Part shown: in pieces, positions 1 to 8,740 of the stretch | Numbering within the stretch: the stretch's first letter is position 1 | How the letters are laid out: the number at the start of each line of letters is the position of its first letter | The notes under the pieces: model-generated | Told to the model about the DNA's origin: nothing | Databases searched by the model: none | The model's input: only the letters and a program-made list of their open reading frames with translations | DNA from: Acidocella sp. | GTDB lineage: Bacteria; Pseudomonadota; Alphaproteobacteria; Acetobacterales; Acetobacteraceae | Direction of reading: 5' to 3' | DNA: 34,494 nt | NCBI RefSeq assembly: GCF_028687955.1 | Contig: NZ_JAQTZC010000001.1 | Span: 25,870 to 60,363, forward strand | Translations under genes and position numbers: made by a program

Positions 1-2442
1 AAATTTCTGCCGTTGTTTTTGGTCTCCGCCGCCGCGGTGGGGATGGAGACCGCGCTGACGCGCTATTTTGCCGTCGCGAGCTGGTCTGATTACGGGTATT
101 GGGTGATCTCCATCGTGATGGTGGGGTTCGCGTTCTCCGGCGTGTTTCTGGCGCTGGCGCGTGAATTTTTGGTGAAGCGCGCGGCGGTGCTGTTCGCGGT
201 TTTGCCCGCGGTTCTGGTGGCGAGCGGGGCGCTGGGGTATTTCGCCACCATCATCAACCCGTTCAACCCGTTGCAGTTGCAGAACCCGGCGACCTATTTG
301 CCGCAGCTTGCGAATATCGGGTTGTATTATGTGGCGCTGCTGCCGTTTTTCTTCGGCGCGGGGCTGTTTATCTCATTGAGCTTCGTCACCAACGCGCAAT
401 GGATCGGCCGGGTGTACGCGGCGGACCTGACCGGGGCGGGGGTGGGCTCAGTGCTCGTGCTGGGGCTGATGTTTCTGGTGCCGCCCTTTGCGCTAGTGCC
501 GGTGCTGCTGCCCGCTTTGGCGCTGGCGGCGTGGTTCGTGGGGAAATACCGGGTGCGCGCGGGGGTGGCGGCGGTTTTGGTGCTGGCGGGGGCGGAGCTG
601 TTGCTGGCGCTGGGGCCGCAGGCGGCGGTGAGCCCGTATAAGCCGGTGTATCCGCCGCTGCATACGCCGGGCGCGCGGGTGCTGGCGCAGGTGGAGCGGC
701 CGCAAGGAGAGTATCTGCTGCTCGATGATTTCACCGAGCGGGTGAATGACGATATTTCCAACGATGCGGCGATGCTGGGCTATGCCGACCCGCCGCGCAG
801 CTATGGGCTGTACCGCGATGGCATACGCATCGCCAGCCTGCCCAAGGCGGAGGCGCCGATGGCGAGCGGTTATGCGCCCGGCGCGCTGGATGCGCTGCCC
901 TATGCGCTGGAGGCCCGGCCGGATGTGCTGCTGGTGGGGGCCTCGGGCGGGTTTCGCATCGCGGAGGTGCTGGCGCTGGGGGCGGCGCATGTGAGCGCGC
1001 TGGAGCCTGAGCCGGTGTTATATCAGGCGCTGAAGCATGGGCTGGGCGGCTCGCCCGCCTATCCGGCGGATGCGCGGGTGAGCATCTCGGACATGCCGCC
1101 ACGCGCGGCGGTGGCGGGCGCACGGAAATTTGATGTGATCGATATTTCCGCCGATTTCATGGATGCGGCGCCGGCGAATGTGTATGCGTTCTCGGCGCAG
1201 GGGTTGGCGGCTGATCTGGGGGCGCTGAGGCCGGGCGGCGTGCTCTCGGTGCCGGTCTCGATCGAGGATTTCCCCGCCTATGCGCTGCGGATGCTGGCGA
1301 GCGTGAAGGCGGCGCTGGCGCTGTGCGGAATTGCTGATCCGCGGGCGCATGTGGTGGTGTACCGCTCGGCGTGGAACGCGCGGATATTGGTGAGCGATAC
1401 GCCGTTCAGCGCGGGTGAGATCAATACGATCCTAAAGTGGTGTAATGACCGCTCGTTCGATGTCTCATACTACCAGGGCATGGACGTGAAGGCCGCGCGG
1501 GATGATTTATATAACGATCTGCCGGCGGTCTCGTTCAATGATGATACTGTGACATCTTCCGGCGCCGATGATTCCCTCGCCGACGAGGCGGGCGGGGTGC
1601 TGGCGGGGCGGCGCACCGTATCGGCGCGCGCCTTCGACCTGCGGCCGGTGACCGATGACCGCCCGGCGTTTTACGCGATTTTGCGGCTGGGAAAGCTTTC
1701 GCTGCTGCTGGCGCGGTTGCAGATATTGCCGCAGGCGGAGATCGGCGCGCTGGTGAACTTGGCGGTGCTGGCGCAGGCGGGGGTGATCGCGCTGCTGGTG
1801 CTGCTGGTGCCGCTGGCGGCGCCGCGCCAGGCAGGTGGGGCGAAGGTGGCGCTGGCCCGGTCTGTTTTTTATTTTCCCGCGCTGGCTCTGGGGTTTTTGT
1901 TTCTGGAGATTTTCGGCATCGAGCGGGCGAGCGCGTTTTTGGATGACCGGGCGGCCGGGTTCTCGCTGGTGCTGAGCGCGATGCTGATATTCTCCGGGCT
2001 GGGGAGTTTCATCTCCGGCCGGTTCAGCGCACGCCCCGGCCGCGCGGTATGGGGCACGGCGCTGGTGGTGCTGGTTTGGGCGCTGGGCGCGATGATGCTC
2101 AGCCCCGGCGCGCTGGCGGGGAGCGATCTGGCGTTCGGGCTGAAGGCGGCGCTGGTGGTGGGGGCGATGGCGCCGGTGAGCCTGGCCATGGGGCTGCCGT
2201 TCCCGCTCGGGCTGGAGCAGGAGGAACAGCGGTTTTACCTGGCCTGGGCCTGGGGGCTGAATGGCGCGTTTTCGGTTGTGGCGACGCCGCTGGCCAACCT
2301 GTTGTTGCGCAATATTGGGTTACATGCGGTTTTAGGCGGCGCGATTGTGATGTATGGGATCGCCGCGATGAGTTTCCCCGCCTATGGAAAGAGAGAGAAA
2401 GCTTGGTTCAGTTCAATGAGAAAATCAGCCGCCGTGGATTGA
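1..2442 (+). CDS. Multi-pass membrane protein with spermidine-synthase-like domain (5' truncated)
   Basis: The reading frame is open from base 1. The first start-like codon is a TTG at 13 with no visible ribosome site, so the gene very probably begins upstream of the window. The product has several hydrophobic helices in its first ~200 residues, a soluble central part, and a second hydrophobic block in the last ~250 residues. The central part contains a Rossmann-like stretch around residues 300-385 (VLLVGASGGF, then SALEPEP, then FDVIDIS), which resembles the SAM-binding fold of spermidine synthases. The usual GGGDG motif is changed to GASGG, so polyamine synthesis is doubtful. Family placement (fused MFS-like/spermidine-synthase-like) is by pattern only and the real function is unknown. 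Its last 40 bases overlap the next gene, which suggests translational coupling. Confidence 0.75.
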   Translation, partial: KFLPLFLVSAAAVGMETALTRYFAVASWSDYGYWVISIVMVGFAFSGVFLALAREFLVKRAAVLFAVLPAVLVASGALGYFATIINPFNPLQLQNPATYLPQLANIGLYYVALLPFFFGAGLFISLSFVTNAQWIGRVYAADLTGAGVGSVLVLGLMFLVPPFALVPVLLPALALAAWFVGKYRVRAGVAAVLVLAGAELLLALGPQAAVSPYKPVYPPLHTPGARVLAQVERPQGEYLLLDDFTERVNDDISNDAAMLGYADPPRSYGLYRDGIRIASLPKAEAPMASGYAPGALDALPYALEARPDVLLVGASGGFRIAEVLALGAAHVSALEPEPVLYQALKHGLGGSPAYPADARVSISDMPPRAAVAGARKFDVIDISADFMDAAPANVYAFSAQGLAADLGALRPGGVLSVPVSIEDFPAYALRMLASVKAALALCGIADPRAHVVVYRSAWNARILVSDTPFSAGEINTILKWCNDRSFDVSYYQGMDVKAARDDLYNDLPAVSFNDDTVTSSGADDSLADEAGGVLAGRRTVSARAFDLRPVTDDRPAFYAILRLGKLSLLLARLQILPQAEIGALVNLAVLAQAGVIALLVLLVPLAAPRQAGGAKVALARSVFYFPALALGFLFLEIFGIERASAFLDDRAAGFSLVLSAMLIFSGLGSFISGRFSARPGRAVWGTALVVLVWALGAMMLSPGALAGSDLAFGLKAALVVGAMAPVSLAMGLPFPLGLEQEEQRFYLAWAWGLNGAFSVVATPLANLLLRNIGLHAVLGGAIVMYGIAAMSFPAYGKREKAWFSSMRKSAAVD

Positions 2443-3353
2443 TGGCGGGCGCGGCCTCGCTGGCGGCGCTGCCGGCCCTGGCCGCTACGTCCGGCACGTC
2501 CGCCCTGGGCGCCGATGTGCCCGTGCCCGCCATGCTGAGCGTGCCGATGACGCCTAACGGCAAGCCCTGGGACCGCGAAGCTTTTCAGGCGGCGATGGCC
2601 GCGGGTGGCAGGCCGCTCAGCCTGACCGATGCGCAGTTCGCCGCCATTCAGGCGCGCAAACCCGCCGCGATGGCGGCGATCGAGGCTTATCTGAAACTGC
2701 GGCTGGGCGCCGCCGACCCGCTGGTGCTCGCCGCCTTCAAGGCGCTGCCGCGCGAGTATTACCATTATAATTACGAGGAACGCCGCTCCACCTGCGGCGA
2801 TGCCTATGACATTCCGGCCAAGCCCTGGGCCATCGGCTACGGCTCGGCACTCTCGGATTACCTCGGGCAGGCGTATATGACCCAGGTGATCGCGCCCAAG
2901 CCTGGCGAGATTTCGCTGGAGATCGGCACAGGCTCGGGGTTCCAGAGCTCGCTGCTCTCGCGGATCGTGGACCATGCGTATTCCATCGAGATCATCGCGC
3001 CGCTGGGTAATGCGGTGAAGCCGATTTTCAGCCCGCTCGGCTATGACAATGTGACCACCAGGGTCGGCGATGGCTATTATGGCTGGCCCGAGCAGAAGGG
3101 CGGGTTCGATATCATCATCGTGACCTGTGCCGCCCAATATGCGCCGCCGGCGCTGTTCGCGCAGCTCAAGCCAGGCGGGCGGATGATCATCCCGATCGGG
3201 CAGCCGTTCAAGCAAGGGCAGGTTTTTTATGTCTACCACAAAGATGCCACGGGGAAGATCCATTCCCGCCGGGATATGGGATGTTTCTTCATCCCGATGA
3301 CGGGGGCGATGATGAAGGTGCCGGCGGCGCAGGCGAGCGCCACGCCGGCGTAA
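2403..3353 (+). CDS. Protein-L-isoaspartate O-methyltransferase family protein with Tat signal
   Basis: About 316 residues. The start is taken as TTG 2403, preceded by GGAAAGAGAG. This start includes a textbook twin-arginine signal (SRRGLMAGAAS at residues 9-19, then an Ala/Leu-rich core and ALA at ~26-28). An ATG at 2442 would remove the twin arginines. The C-terminal half matches the PCMT family: a SALSDYLGQAYM segment before motif I, SAM motif I LEIGTGSG at residues 172-179, then GDGYYGW, FDIIIVTCAA and LKPGGRMIIPIG. Family members use SAM to methylate isoaspartyl residues for repair. Export is puzzling because SAM is cytoplasmic. Residues ~40-145 are an extra N-terminal region not typical of the repair enzyme. 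It overlaps the preceding membrane-protein gene by 40 bases, so the two probably work together. Confidence 0.8.
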   Translation: MVQFNEKISRRGLMAGAASLAALPALAATSGTSALGADVPVPAMLSVPMTPNGKPWDREAFQAAMAAGGRPLSLTDAQFAAIQARKPAAMAAIEAYLKLRLGAADPLVLAAFKALPREYYHYNYEERRSTCGDAYDIPAKPWAIGYGSALSDYLGQAYMTQVIAPKPGEISLEIGTGSGFQSSLLSRIVDHAYSIEIIAPLGNAVKPIFSPLGYDNVTTRVGDGYYGWPEQKGGFDIIIVTCAAQYAPPALFAQLKPGGRMIIPIGQPFKQGQVFYVYHKDATGKIHSRRDMGCFFIPMTGAMMKVPAAQASATPA

Positions 3354-3403
3354 GCGCGGGTGATTGGAATGAAACAGGGTTTGCAAATTAAGGGAGAGGT
3401 TTC

Positions 3404-4279
3404 TTGATAAAACCGTTGCGTAAGGCCGTGTTGCCCGTGGCCGGGCTTGGCACCCGCTTTTTGCCGGCGACCAAGGCGATGCCGAAGGAAATGTTGACCG
3501 TGGTGGACATGCCGCTGATCCAGTACGCGGTGGACGAGGCGCGCGCCGCGGGGATTGAGCAGTTTTGCATGGTGACGGGGCGGGGCAAGACCGCGCTGAT
3601 TGACCATTTCGATATCGCCTTCGAGCTGGAAGCCACGCTGGCGGAGCGCAGCAAGGGCGAGGCGTTGCAGCTGCTGCGCTCGGAGGCGATGCCGCCGGGC
3701 TCCATCTCCACCGTGCGCCAGCAGGTGCCGCTGGGGCTGGGCCATGCGATCTGGTGCGCGCGCACCTTCATCGGCGATGATCCGTTCGCGATTTTGCTGC
3801 CCGACGATCTGGTGCTGAGCCAGACCCCCTGCATGAAGCAGCTGGCCGATGTGTATCATGAGACCGGCGGCAATGTGGTGGCGGTGACGCAGGTGCCGCG
3901 CGAGCAGACCAACCGCTACGGTATTTTGAAAATCGGCGAGACCCAGGGCAACCGCGTGGAAGTGACCGGGCTGGTGGAAAAACCGGCGCCTGCGGAGGCG
4001 CCGTCTGACCTTTCGATCATCGGCCGCTATGTGCTGCTGCCCGAGGTGATCACCTATCTCTCGCAAATGGAGCGCGGGGCTGGCAACGAGGTGCAGCTGA
4101 CCGATGCGATGGCCAAAATGATCGGCCATACGCCCTTCCACGGGCTGAAGTTCGAGGGTAAACGCTTTGATTGCGGCGATAAGATCGGCTTTCTGGAGGC
4201 GCAGATCGCCTTCGCGCTGGCACGGCCGGAAATGGCTGACGCGGTGCGCGGGTTCCTGAAAAATTACGTGAATGCGTGA
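3404..4279 (+). CDS. galU: UTP--glucose-1-phosphate uridylyltransferase
   Basis: 291 residues, a normal length for bacterial GalU. It makes UDP-glucose from glucose-1-phosphate and UTP in the cytoplasm, for polysaccharide and lipid glycosylation. The N-terminus carries the nucleotidyltransferase signature GLGTRFLPATKAMPKEM at residues 14-30. Further on are VVDMPLIQY, the LPDDLV metal/nucleotide segment, a VEKP motif and ERGAGNEVQLTDAM, all typical of GalU. The start is TTG 3404 with a GGGAGAGG ribosome site about 5 bases upstream; there is no better ATG. It lies 50 bases after the methyltransferase gene and directly before a phosphohexomutase that would supply its substrate. Confidence 0.95.
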   Translation: MIKPLRKAVLPVAGLGTRFLPATKAMPKEMLTVVDMPLIQYAVDEARAAGIEQFCMVTGRGKTALIDHFDIAFELEATLAERSKGEALQLLRSEAMPPGSISTVRQQVPLGLGHAIWCARTFIGDDPFAILLPDDLVLSQTPCMKQLADVYHETGGNVVAVTQVPREQTNRYGILKIGETQGNRVEVTGLVEKPAPAEAPSDLSIIGRYVLLPEVITYLSQMERGAGNEVQLTDAMAKMIGHTPFHGLKFEGKRFDCGDKIGFLEAQIAFALARPEMADAVRGFLKNYVNA

Positions 4280-4286
4280 GGCTGTA

Positions 4287-5690
4287 ATGAGTTTTTCCCA
4301 TAAATTCCATACCAGTTCGCTTCGCGAGTACGATATCCGCGGCATTGTCGGCGAGACGCTGCATGAGGCGGATGCGTTTGCCATCGGCCGGGTGTTCGGC
4401 TCCATCGTCACCGAGGCGGGGGGCCGCAAGGTTGCCGTGGGGCGCGATGGGCGGCTCTCCTCGCCAGCGCTGGAGGCGGCCCTGATAAACGGGCTGATGG
4501 CCAGCGGGGCGGAGGTGATCTCCATCGGCCAGGGGCCGACGCCCATGCTCTATTACGCCGCCTTCACCGAGCCAACCGATGGCGCCGTGATGGTGACGGG
4601 GAGCCATAACCCGTCCAACTACAACGGGTTCAAAATGATGCTCGGCAAGAAGCCGTTCTTTGGCCAGGATATTCTGAACCTGGGCCAGCGGGCGGCGGCG
4701 GGCGAGGTTGTGGCCGAGGCCAAGGGAAGCATGACGCAAAAAGATGTGTCAGCGGCGTATATCGCGCGGATTATGCGCGACTGGGACGGCGAGAAGAAGC
4801 TGACCGTGGTCTGGGATAACGGCAATGGCGCGGCGGGCGATGTGCTGGCCGAGCTGGTGAAGAAACTCCCCGGCAGGCACAAGGTTTTGAACGGCAAGAT
4901 CGACGGGACCTTCCCCGCGCATCACCCCGACCCGACCGTGCCGAAGAACCTGGAACAGCTGATCAACGCGGTGCGCAAGGAAAGTGCTGATGTGGGCGTG
5001 GCCTTTGATGGCGATGCGGACCGGATCGGCCTGGTGGACAATGAGGGCAATATCCTCTTTGGCGACCAGTTTTTGATTTTGATGGCGCGCGATGTGCTGC
5101 GCGAACACCCGGGCGCGACGATCATCGCCGATGTGAAGGCCAGCCAGGTGTTGTTCGACGAGGTGGCGAAAGCCGGCGGCAAGCCGCTGATGTGGAAGAC
5201 CGGGCATTCGCTCATCAAGTCCAAGATGGCGGAGCTTGGCTCGCCGCTGGCGGGGGAAATGTCGGGCCATATTTTCTATAACGACAAATGGTATGGGTTT
5301 GACGACGCGCTGTATGCCGCCGTGCGCATGCTGGGCGTGATTGCGCGCAGCAGCGAGAGCGTGGCGCAGTTCCGCGCCAGCCTGCCGCATGTGGTGAACA
5401 CCCCGGAGCTGCGGTTTGATTGCACCGAGGACCGCAAATTCGAGGTGGTGAAAGAGGTTGCGGCGCGGCTGAAGGCCAGCGGGGACAAAGTCTCCGATAC
5501 CGATGGCGTGCGGGTGAATACCGAGGACGGCTGGTGGCTGCTGCGCGCCTCCAATACCCAGGCTGTGCTGGTGGCGCGCGCCGAGAGCACCTCGGAGGCT
5601 GGGCTCTCGCGGCTCAAATCGGAGCTGGCGGGCCAGCTCGCCGCCTCCGGCCTGGCGCCTGATTTCTCCGGCGCCAACGCCGGGCATTAA
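4287..5690 (+). CDS. Phosphomannomutase/phosphoglucomutase
   Basis: About 467 residues, alpha-D-phosphohexomutase family (ManB/AlgC type). It interconverts hexose-6- and hexose-1-phosphates and so feeds the neighbouring GalU with glucose-1-phosphate and/or makes mannose-1-phosphate. All four catalytic elements are visible: the phosphoserine loop TGSHNP (Ser106), the metal-binding DGDADR (Asp241/243/245), the sugar-binding GEMSGH and the phosphate-binding RASNTQ near the C-terminus. I chose ATG 4287, 8 bases after the galU stop and preceded by GTGAGG. An in-frame ATG at 4272 overlapping galU would add five residues. Tight spacing makes galU and this gene one operon. Substrate preference cannot be read from the sequence. 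Confidence 0.92.
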   Translation: MSFSHKFHTSSLREYDIRGIVGETLHEADAFAIGRVFGSIVTEAGGRKVAVGRDGRLSSPALEAALINGLMASGAEVISIGQGPTPMLYYAAFTEPTDGAVMVTGSHNPSNYNGFKMMLGKKPFFGQDILNLGQRAAAGEVVAEAKGSMTQKDVSAAYIARIMRDWDGEKKLTVVWDNGNGAAGDVLAELVKKLPGRHKVLNGKIDGTFPAHHPDPTVPKNLEQLINAVRKESADVGVAFDGDADRIGLVDNEGNILFGDQFLILMARDVLREHPGATIIADVKASQVLFDEVAKAGGKPLMWKTGHSLIKSKMAELGSPLAGEMSGHIFYNDKWYGFDDALYAAVRMLGVIARSSESVAQFRASLPHVVNTPELRFDCTEDRKFEVVKEVAARLKASGDKVSDTDGVRVNTEDGWWLLRASNTQAVLVARAESTSEAGLSRLKSELAGQLAASGLAPDFSGANAGH

Positions 5691-5699
5691 AAAAGTAAG

Positions 5700-5730
5700 G
5701 GCGGAGCTGCGCAATGCGGCTTCGCCTTTT
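5700..5730 (+). terminator. Probable rho-independent terminator after the phosphohexomutase gene
   Basis: An imperfect inverted repeat (GGCGGAGCTGC at 5700-5710 against GCGGCTTCGCC at 5716-5726, two mismatches, loop GCAAT) is followed by TTTT at 5727-5730. It starts 9 bases after the stop codon and lies 25 bases before dapF. The T-run is short, so termination may be partial. Confidence 0.5.
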
Positions 5731-5754
5731 GCGCCCGCCGCGCTAAAAGCGGGT

Positions 5755-6576
5755 ATGTCGATACCGTTTATAAAAATGCATGGGGCCGGCAACGATTTTG
5801 TCGTGCTGGATGGGCGCGCGGCGCCGTTGAACCTGCCTGCGGCGGTGGTGCGCCAGATCGCCGACCGCCGGTTGGGCGTCGGCTGCGACCAGCTGGTGAT
5901 ATTGGAGCCAGATGCCGAGGGGGCGGATGTGTTCATGCGCATTTTGAATGCGGATGCCACCGAGGCCGGCGCCTGCGGCAATGCGACGCGCTGCGTGGCG
6001 GCGCTGCTGGCCGAGGAGAGCGGCGAGCGGCAGGTGAGCATCCGCACCATTTCCGGCCTGCTGAAGGCGGAAATTATGGGGCCTGGGCTGGTTGAGGTGG
6101 ACATGGGCCCGCCGCGGCTGGAGTGGGGCGAGATACCGCTGAGCAGCCCGGCGGACACGCTGCACCTCAACCTGGGGCTAGGGCCGGTTTTTGATCCGGC
6201 GGCGTGCTCCATGGGCAACCCGCATGCGACGTTCTTCGTCGATGATTTTCTACTTCCCATCGAGAATATCGGGCCGCAGCTGGAGCGGCATAAGATGTTT
6301 CCCGAACGGGCGAACATCGGCTTCGCCAAAGTGGAAAACCCGCAGCGGATACGCTTGAAGGTTTGGGAGCGCGGCGCGGGGCTGACGCTGGCCTGCGGCT
6401 CGGGCGCGTGCGCGGCGGTGGTGAACGCGCAGCGCCGGGGGCTGACGCACGGGCCGGTGAGCGTGGTGATGGATGGCGGCGAATTGTTGATAAGCTGGGC
6501 CGGCGGAGATGGGCATGTGCTGATGCGCGGCCCGGCCGAGACCGCGTTCACGGGCATGCTGCCGGAGATTATGTAA
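5755..6576 (+). CDS. dapF: Diaminopimelate epimerase
   Basis: 273 residues, the normal DapF length. It converts LL- to meso-diaminopimelate without cofactor, for lysine and peptidoglycan. Both catalytic cysteines are in their signatures: AGACGNATRC (Cys74) and TLACGSGACA (Cys214). The N-terminal MHGAGNDF motif and the internal MGNPHA motif are also intact. ATG 5755 is the natural start because it places MHGAGNDF at residues 8-15. The stop codon shares one base with the ftsY start (TAATG), so dapF and ftsY are translationally coupled. In many alphaproteobacteria an miaB-type gene lies between dapF and ftsY; here it is absent. Confidence 0.97.
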   Translation: MSIPFIKMHGAGNDFVVLDGRAAPLNLPAAVVRQIADRRLGVGCDQLVILEPDAEGADVFMRILNADATEAGACGNATRCVAALLAEESGERQVSIRTISGLLKAEIMGPGLVEVDMGPPRLEWGEIPLSSPADTLHLNLGLGPVFDPAACSMGNPHATFFVDDFLLPIENIGPQLERHKMFPERANIGFAKVENPQRIRLKVWERGAGLTLACGSGACAAVVNAQRRGLTHGPVSVVMDGGELLISWAGGDGHVLMRGPAETAFTGMLPEIM

Positions 6577-7493
6577 TGGCGTCAGGATTTTTCGGGCGGC
6601 TGAAGGCGGGGCTCTCGCGCAGCGCCGCCAAGCTGACGGGCGGCATCGCCGGGGTGTTCACGAAGCGCAAGCTTGATGACGCGGCGCTGGAGGAGTTGGA
6701 GGAACAGCTGATCGCGGCTGACCTGGGCGCCGCGGTGGCGGCGCGGATTATCAAGAATTTCCGCAGCACCAGATTTGGCAAGGAGGTGAGCCAGCAGGAG
6801 GTGCGCGAGACGCTGGCTGGCGAGATCAGCCTGATTCTGGCCCCCGTGGCAAAGCCGCTGGCGGTGGATGCGGGGCACAAACCGTTCGTGATTCTCATGG
6901 CCGGGGTGAATGGCGCGGGCAAGACGACGACTATCGGCAAGCTGGCGGCACGCTATCGCCAGGCCGGGCTGGTAGTGATGATGGCGGCGGGAGATACCTT
7001 CCGTGCCGCCGCGGTGGAGCAGTTGCAGGTTTGGGGCGTGCGCGCGGGGGCTGAGGTTGTGACCGCGCCGGCGAACTCCGATGCCGCCTCCCTGGCGCAT
7101 GACGCGCTGGCGCGCGCGCAAAAGGCGGGGGCAGATGTATTACTAATCGACACCGCCGGGCGGCTGCACAACAAGACGGCGCTGATGGAAGAGCTGCGCA
7201 AGATCATCCGGGTGATCCGTAAGCTCGATGAGAGCGCGCCGCATGCGGTTTTGCTCACGCTGGATGCCACCACCGGGCAGAACGCGGTGACGCAGGTGGG
7301 GATTTTCAAGGATATGGTGGAGCTGACCGGGCTGATCGTGACCAAGCTGGACGGCTCGGCGCGCGGGGGCATCGTGGTTGCGCTGGCGGAAAAATTCGGA
7401 CTGCCGATTCATGCGGTGGGCACCGGCGAGCAGATAGAGGATCTGCGAGAGTTCGACCCCGAGGAGTTCGCGCGCGCGCTGGTCGGGGAGTGA
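6576..7493 (+). CDS. ftsY: Signal recognition particle receptor FtsY
   Basis: 305 residues from ATG 6576. This is the SRP-receptor GTPase that docks ribosome-nascent-chain complexes at the inner membrane. The NG domain is complete: a helical N domain (residues ~25-95), G1 GVNGAGKTTT at 110-119, then DTFRAAA, the G3 motif DTAGR, G4 TKLDGSARGG and the closing GTGEQIEDL. The acidic A domain of the E. coli protein is missing, as is usual in alphaproteobacteria; instead there is a short basic N-terminus (GRLKAGLSRSAAKL) that could contact membrane lipid. The reading frame continues upstream inside dapF, but the start overlapping the dapF stop is the only plausible one. Confidence 0.96.
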   Translation: MASGFFGRLKAGLSRSAAKLTGGIAGVFTKRKLDDAALEELEEQLIAADLGAAVAARIIKNFRSTRFGKEVSQQEVRETLAGEISLILAPVAKPLAVDAGHKPFVILMAGVNGAGKTTTIGKLAARYRQAGLVVMMAAGDTFRAAAVEQLQVWGVRAGAEVVTAPANSDAASLAHDALARAQKAGADVLLIDTAGRLHNKTALMEELRKIIRVIRKLDESAPHAVLLTLDATTGQNAVTQVGIFKDMVELTGLIVTKLDGSARGGIVVALAEKFGLPIHAVGTGEQIEDLREFDPEEFARALVGE

Positions 7494-7520
7494 TGGAACA
7501 CAGCAGAAGGAACCGCGAGA

Positions 7521-8300
7521 ATGCGCCTGAAGGATAAAAGGGTTTTTATCACCGGGGCGGGCGGCGGCATCGGCCGGGCCAGCGCGCTGAAATGCGCCGC
7601 CGAGGGCGCGCGGGTGATTGCTTGCGATATCAACCCCGAGGCCGCCATGCAGAGCGTGCGCGCGGTAGCGGATGCGGGCGGCAGCGCGATGGCGGTGATC
7701 GCGGATCTGACAGATGAAGCAGCCTGCAACAAGGCTTTTGCCGAAGGGGCGGCGGCGTTCGGCGGGCTCGATGTGATTTTCAACAATGCCGGGGTGTGTC
7801 TGAGCGGCGATGATGGGCCGGTGGAAACGGACCTGAGCGTGTGGAACCGCACCATCGCGATCAATCTCACTTCCGTTTTTTTGTGCTGCAAGGCGGGGAT
7901 TCCGTATTTATTGCAAAATGGCAACGGCGTGATCATCAACAATGCCTCGATTGTGGCGTTGGTTGGCTCGGCGTTTCCGCAGATCGCCTATACCGCCGCG
8001 AAAGGCGGTGTGCTGGCGATGACGCGTGAAATTGCCGTGATGTATGCCCGCAAGGGTTTAAGGGCGGTGGCGCTATGCCCAGGGCCGACCGCGACACCGC
8101 TGGTGAAGGCGTTTCTGGCGGATGAGCAAGCCTGGAGGCTGCGACGGCAACATTTGCCAATGGGCCGGTTGGCGCAGCCGGAGGAAATCGCCAATCTGGT
8201 GGCCTTTCTGGCCTCGGATGAAGCCAGTTTCATGACCGGGTCAGCCTATGTCATCGATGGCGGGCTGACCAGCGCGTATGTGATCGACGACACAATTTAA
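7521..8300 (+). CDS. Short-chain dehydrogenase/reductase
   Basis: 259 residues, classical SDR family, NAD(P)-dependent. Visible are the nucleotide-binding TGAGGGIG (residues 11-18), an acidic residue after strand 2 (CDIN, which favours NAD), the NNAG motif at 88-91 and the catalytic set Ser143, Tyr157 and Lys161 (YTAAK). The C-terminus has the usual TGSAYVIDGG. Substrate is unknown. It starts 27 bases after ftsY with an AGAAGGA ribosome site, so it may be the last gene of that transcript. Its last 4 bases overlap the end of hemJ on the opposite strand; the shared TTAA supplies both stop codons. Confidence 0.9.
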   Translation: MRLKDKRVFITGAGGGIGRASALKCAAEGARVIACDINPEAAMQSVRAVADAGGSAMAVIADLTDEAACNKAFAEGAAAFGGLDVIFNNAGVCLSGDDGPVETDLSVWNRTIAINLTSVFLCCKAGIPYLLQNGNGVIINNASIVALVGSAFPQIAYTAAKGGVLAMTREIAVMYARKGLRAVALCPGPTATPLVKAFLADEQAWRLRRQHLPMGRLAQPEEIANLVAFLASDEASFMTGSAYVIDGGLTSAYVIDDTI

Positions 8301-8740
8301 GCAACGACGCAGAAGACGATGATGACGAACAGGACCGTCGGGATTTCATTGGCGATCCGGTAGAATTTTTCGGATTTCGTGTTTGCGTCATTCAGGAAAT
8401 CCCGGCCCCATTTCGAGAGATTTCCGTGAAAGCCGGTCATCAGGAGGATCGCCGTCAACTTGGTCCACCACCAGGCGGCGTGCCAGTTCACAGCCCCCGG
8501 GGTGAGAATGAGCAGGATGCCGAAGAAGAAGGTGGAGAGCATCGCCGGGTTGATGATCTGTTGCAGGAGTCTGCGTTCCATGACCTTGAATCGCGCGGAT
8601 TCAGCCGAGCCCGGCGCAAGCTGGCAGTGATACACATAGAGGCGCGGCAGGTAGAACATTCCGGCCATCCACGCGGTGAAGGAGACGATGTGGAAGGCCA
8701 GGAGGATGTGGAAATAAGGTGTGAGCGCTGCGATTGTCAT
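8297..8740 (-). CDS. hemJ: Protoporphyrinogen IX oxidase HemJ
   Basis: 147 residues, four predicted membrane helices, inner membrane. It matches the HemJ/UPF0093 family, which oxidises protoporphyrinogen IX to protoporphyrin IX, the step before iron insertion. Evidence is the N-terminal helix with conserved histidines (His11 and His17 in YFHILLAFHIVSF), the FYLPRLYVYH segment, the RRL pair after the first loop, the KLTAIL helix start and the C-terminal NEIPT motif. It is the last gene of the hemE operon and overlaps the preceding HAD gene by 4 bases (ATGA). It corresponds to Rickettsia RP883 in the conserved origin cluster. Confidence 0.93.
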   Translation of the reverse strand: MTIAALTPYFHILLAFHIVSFTAWMAGMFYLPRLYVYHCQLAPGSAESARFKVMERRLLQQIINPAMLSTFFFGILLILTPGAVNWHAAWWWTKLTAILLMTGFHGNLSKWGRDFLNDANTKSEKFYRIANEIPTVLFVIIVFCVVA

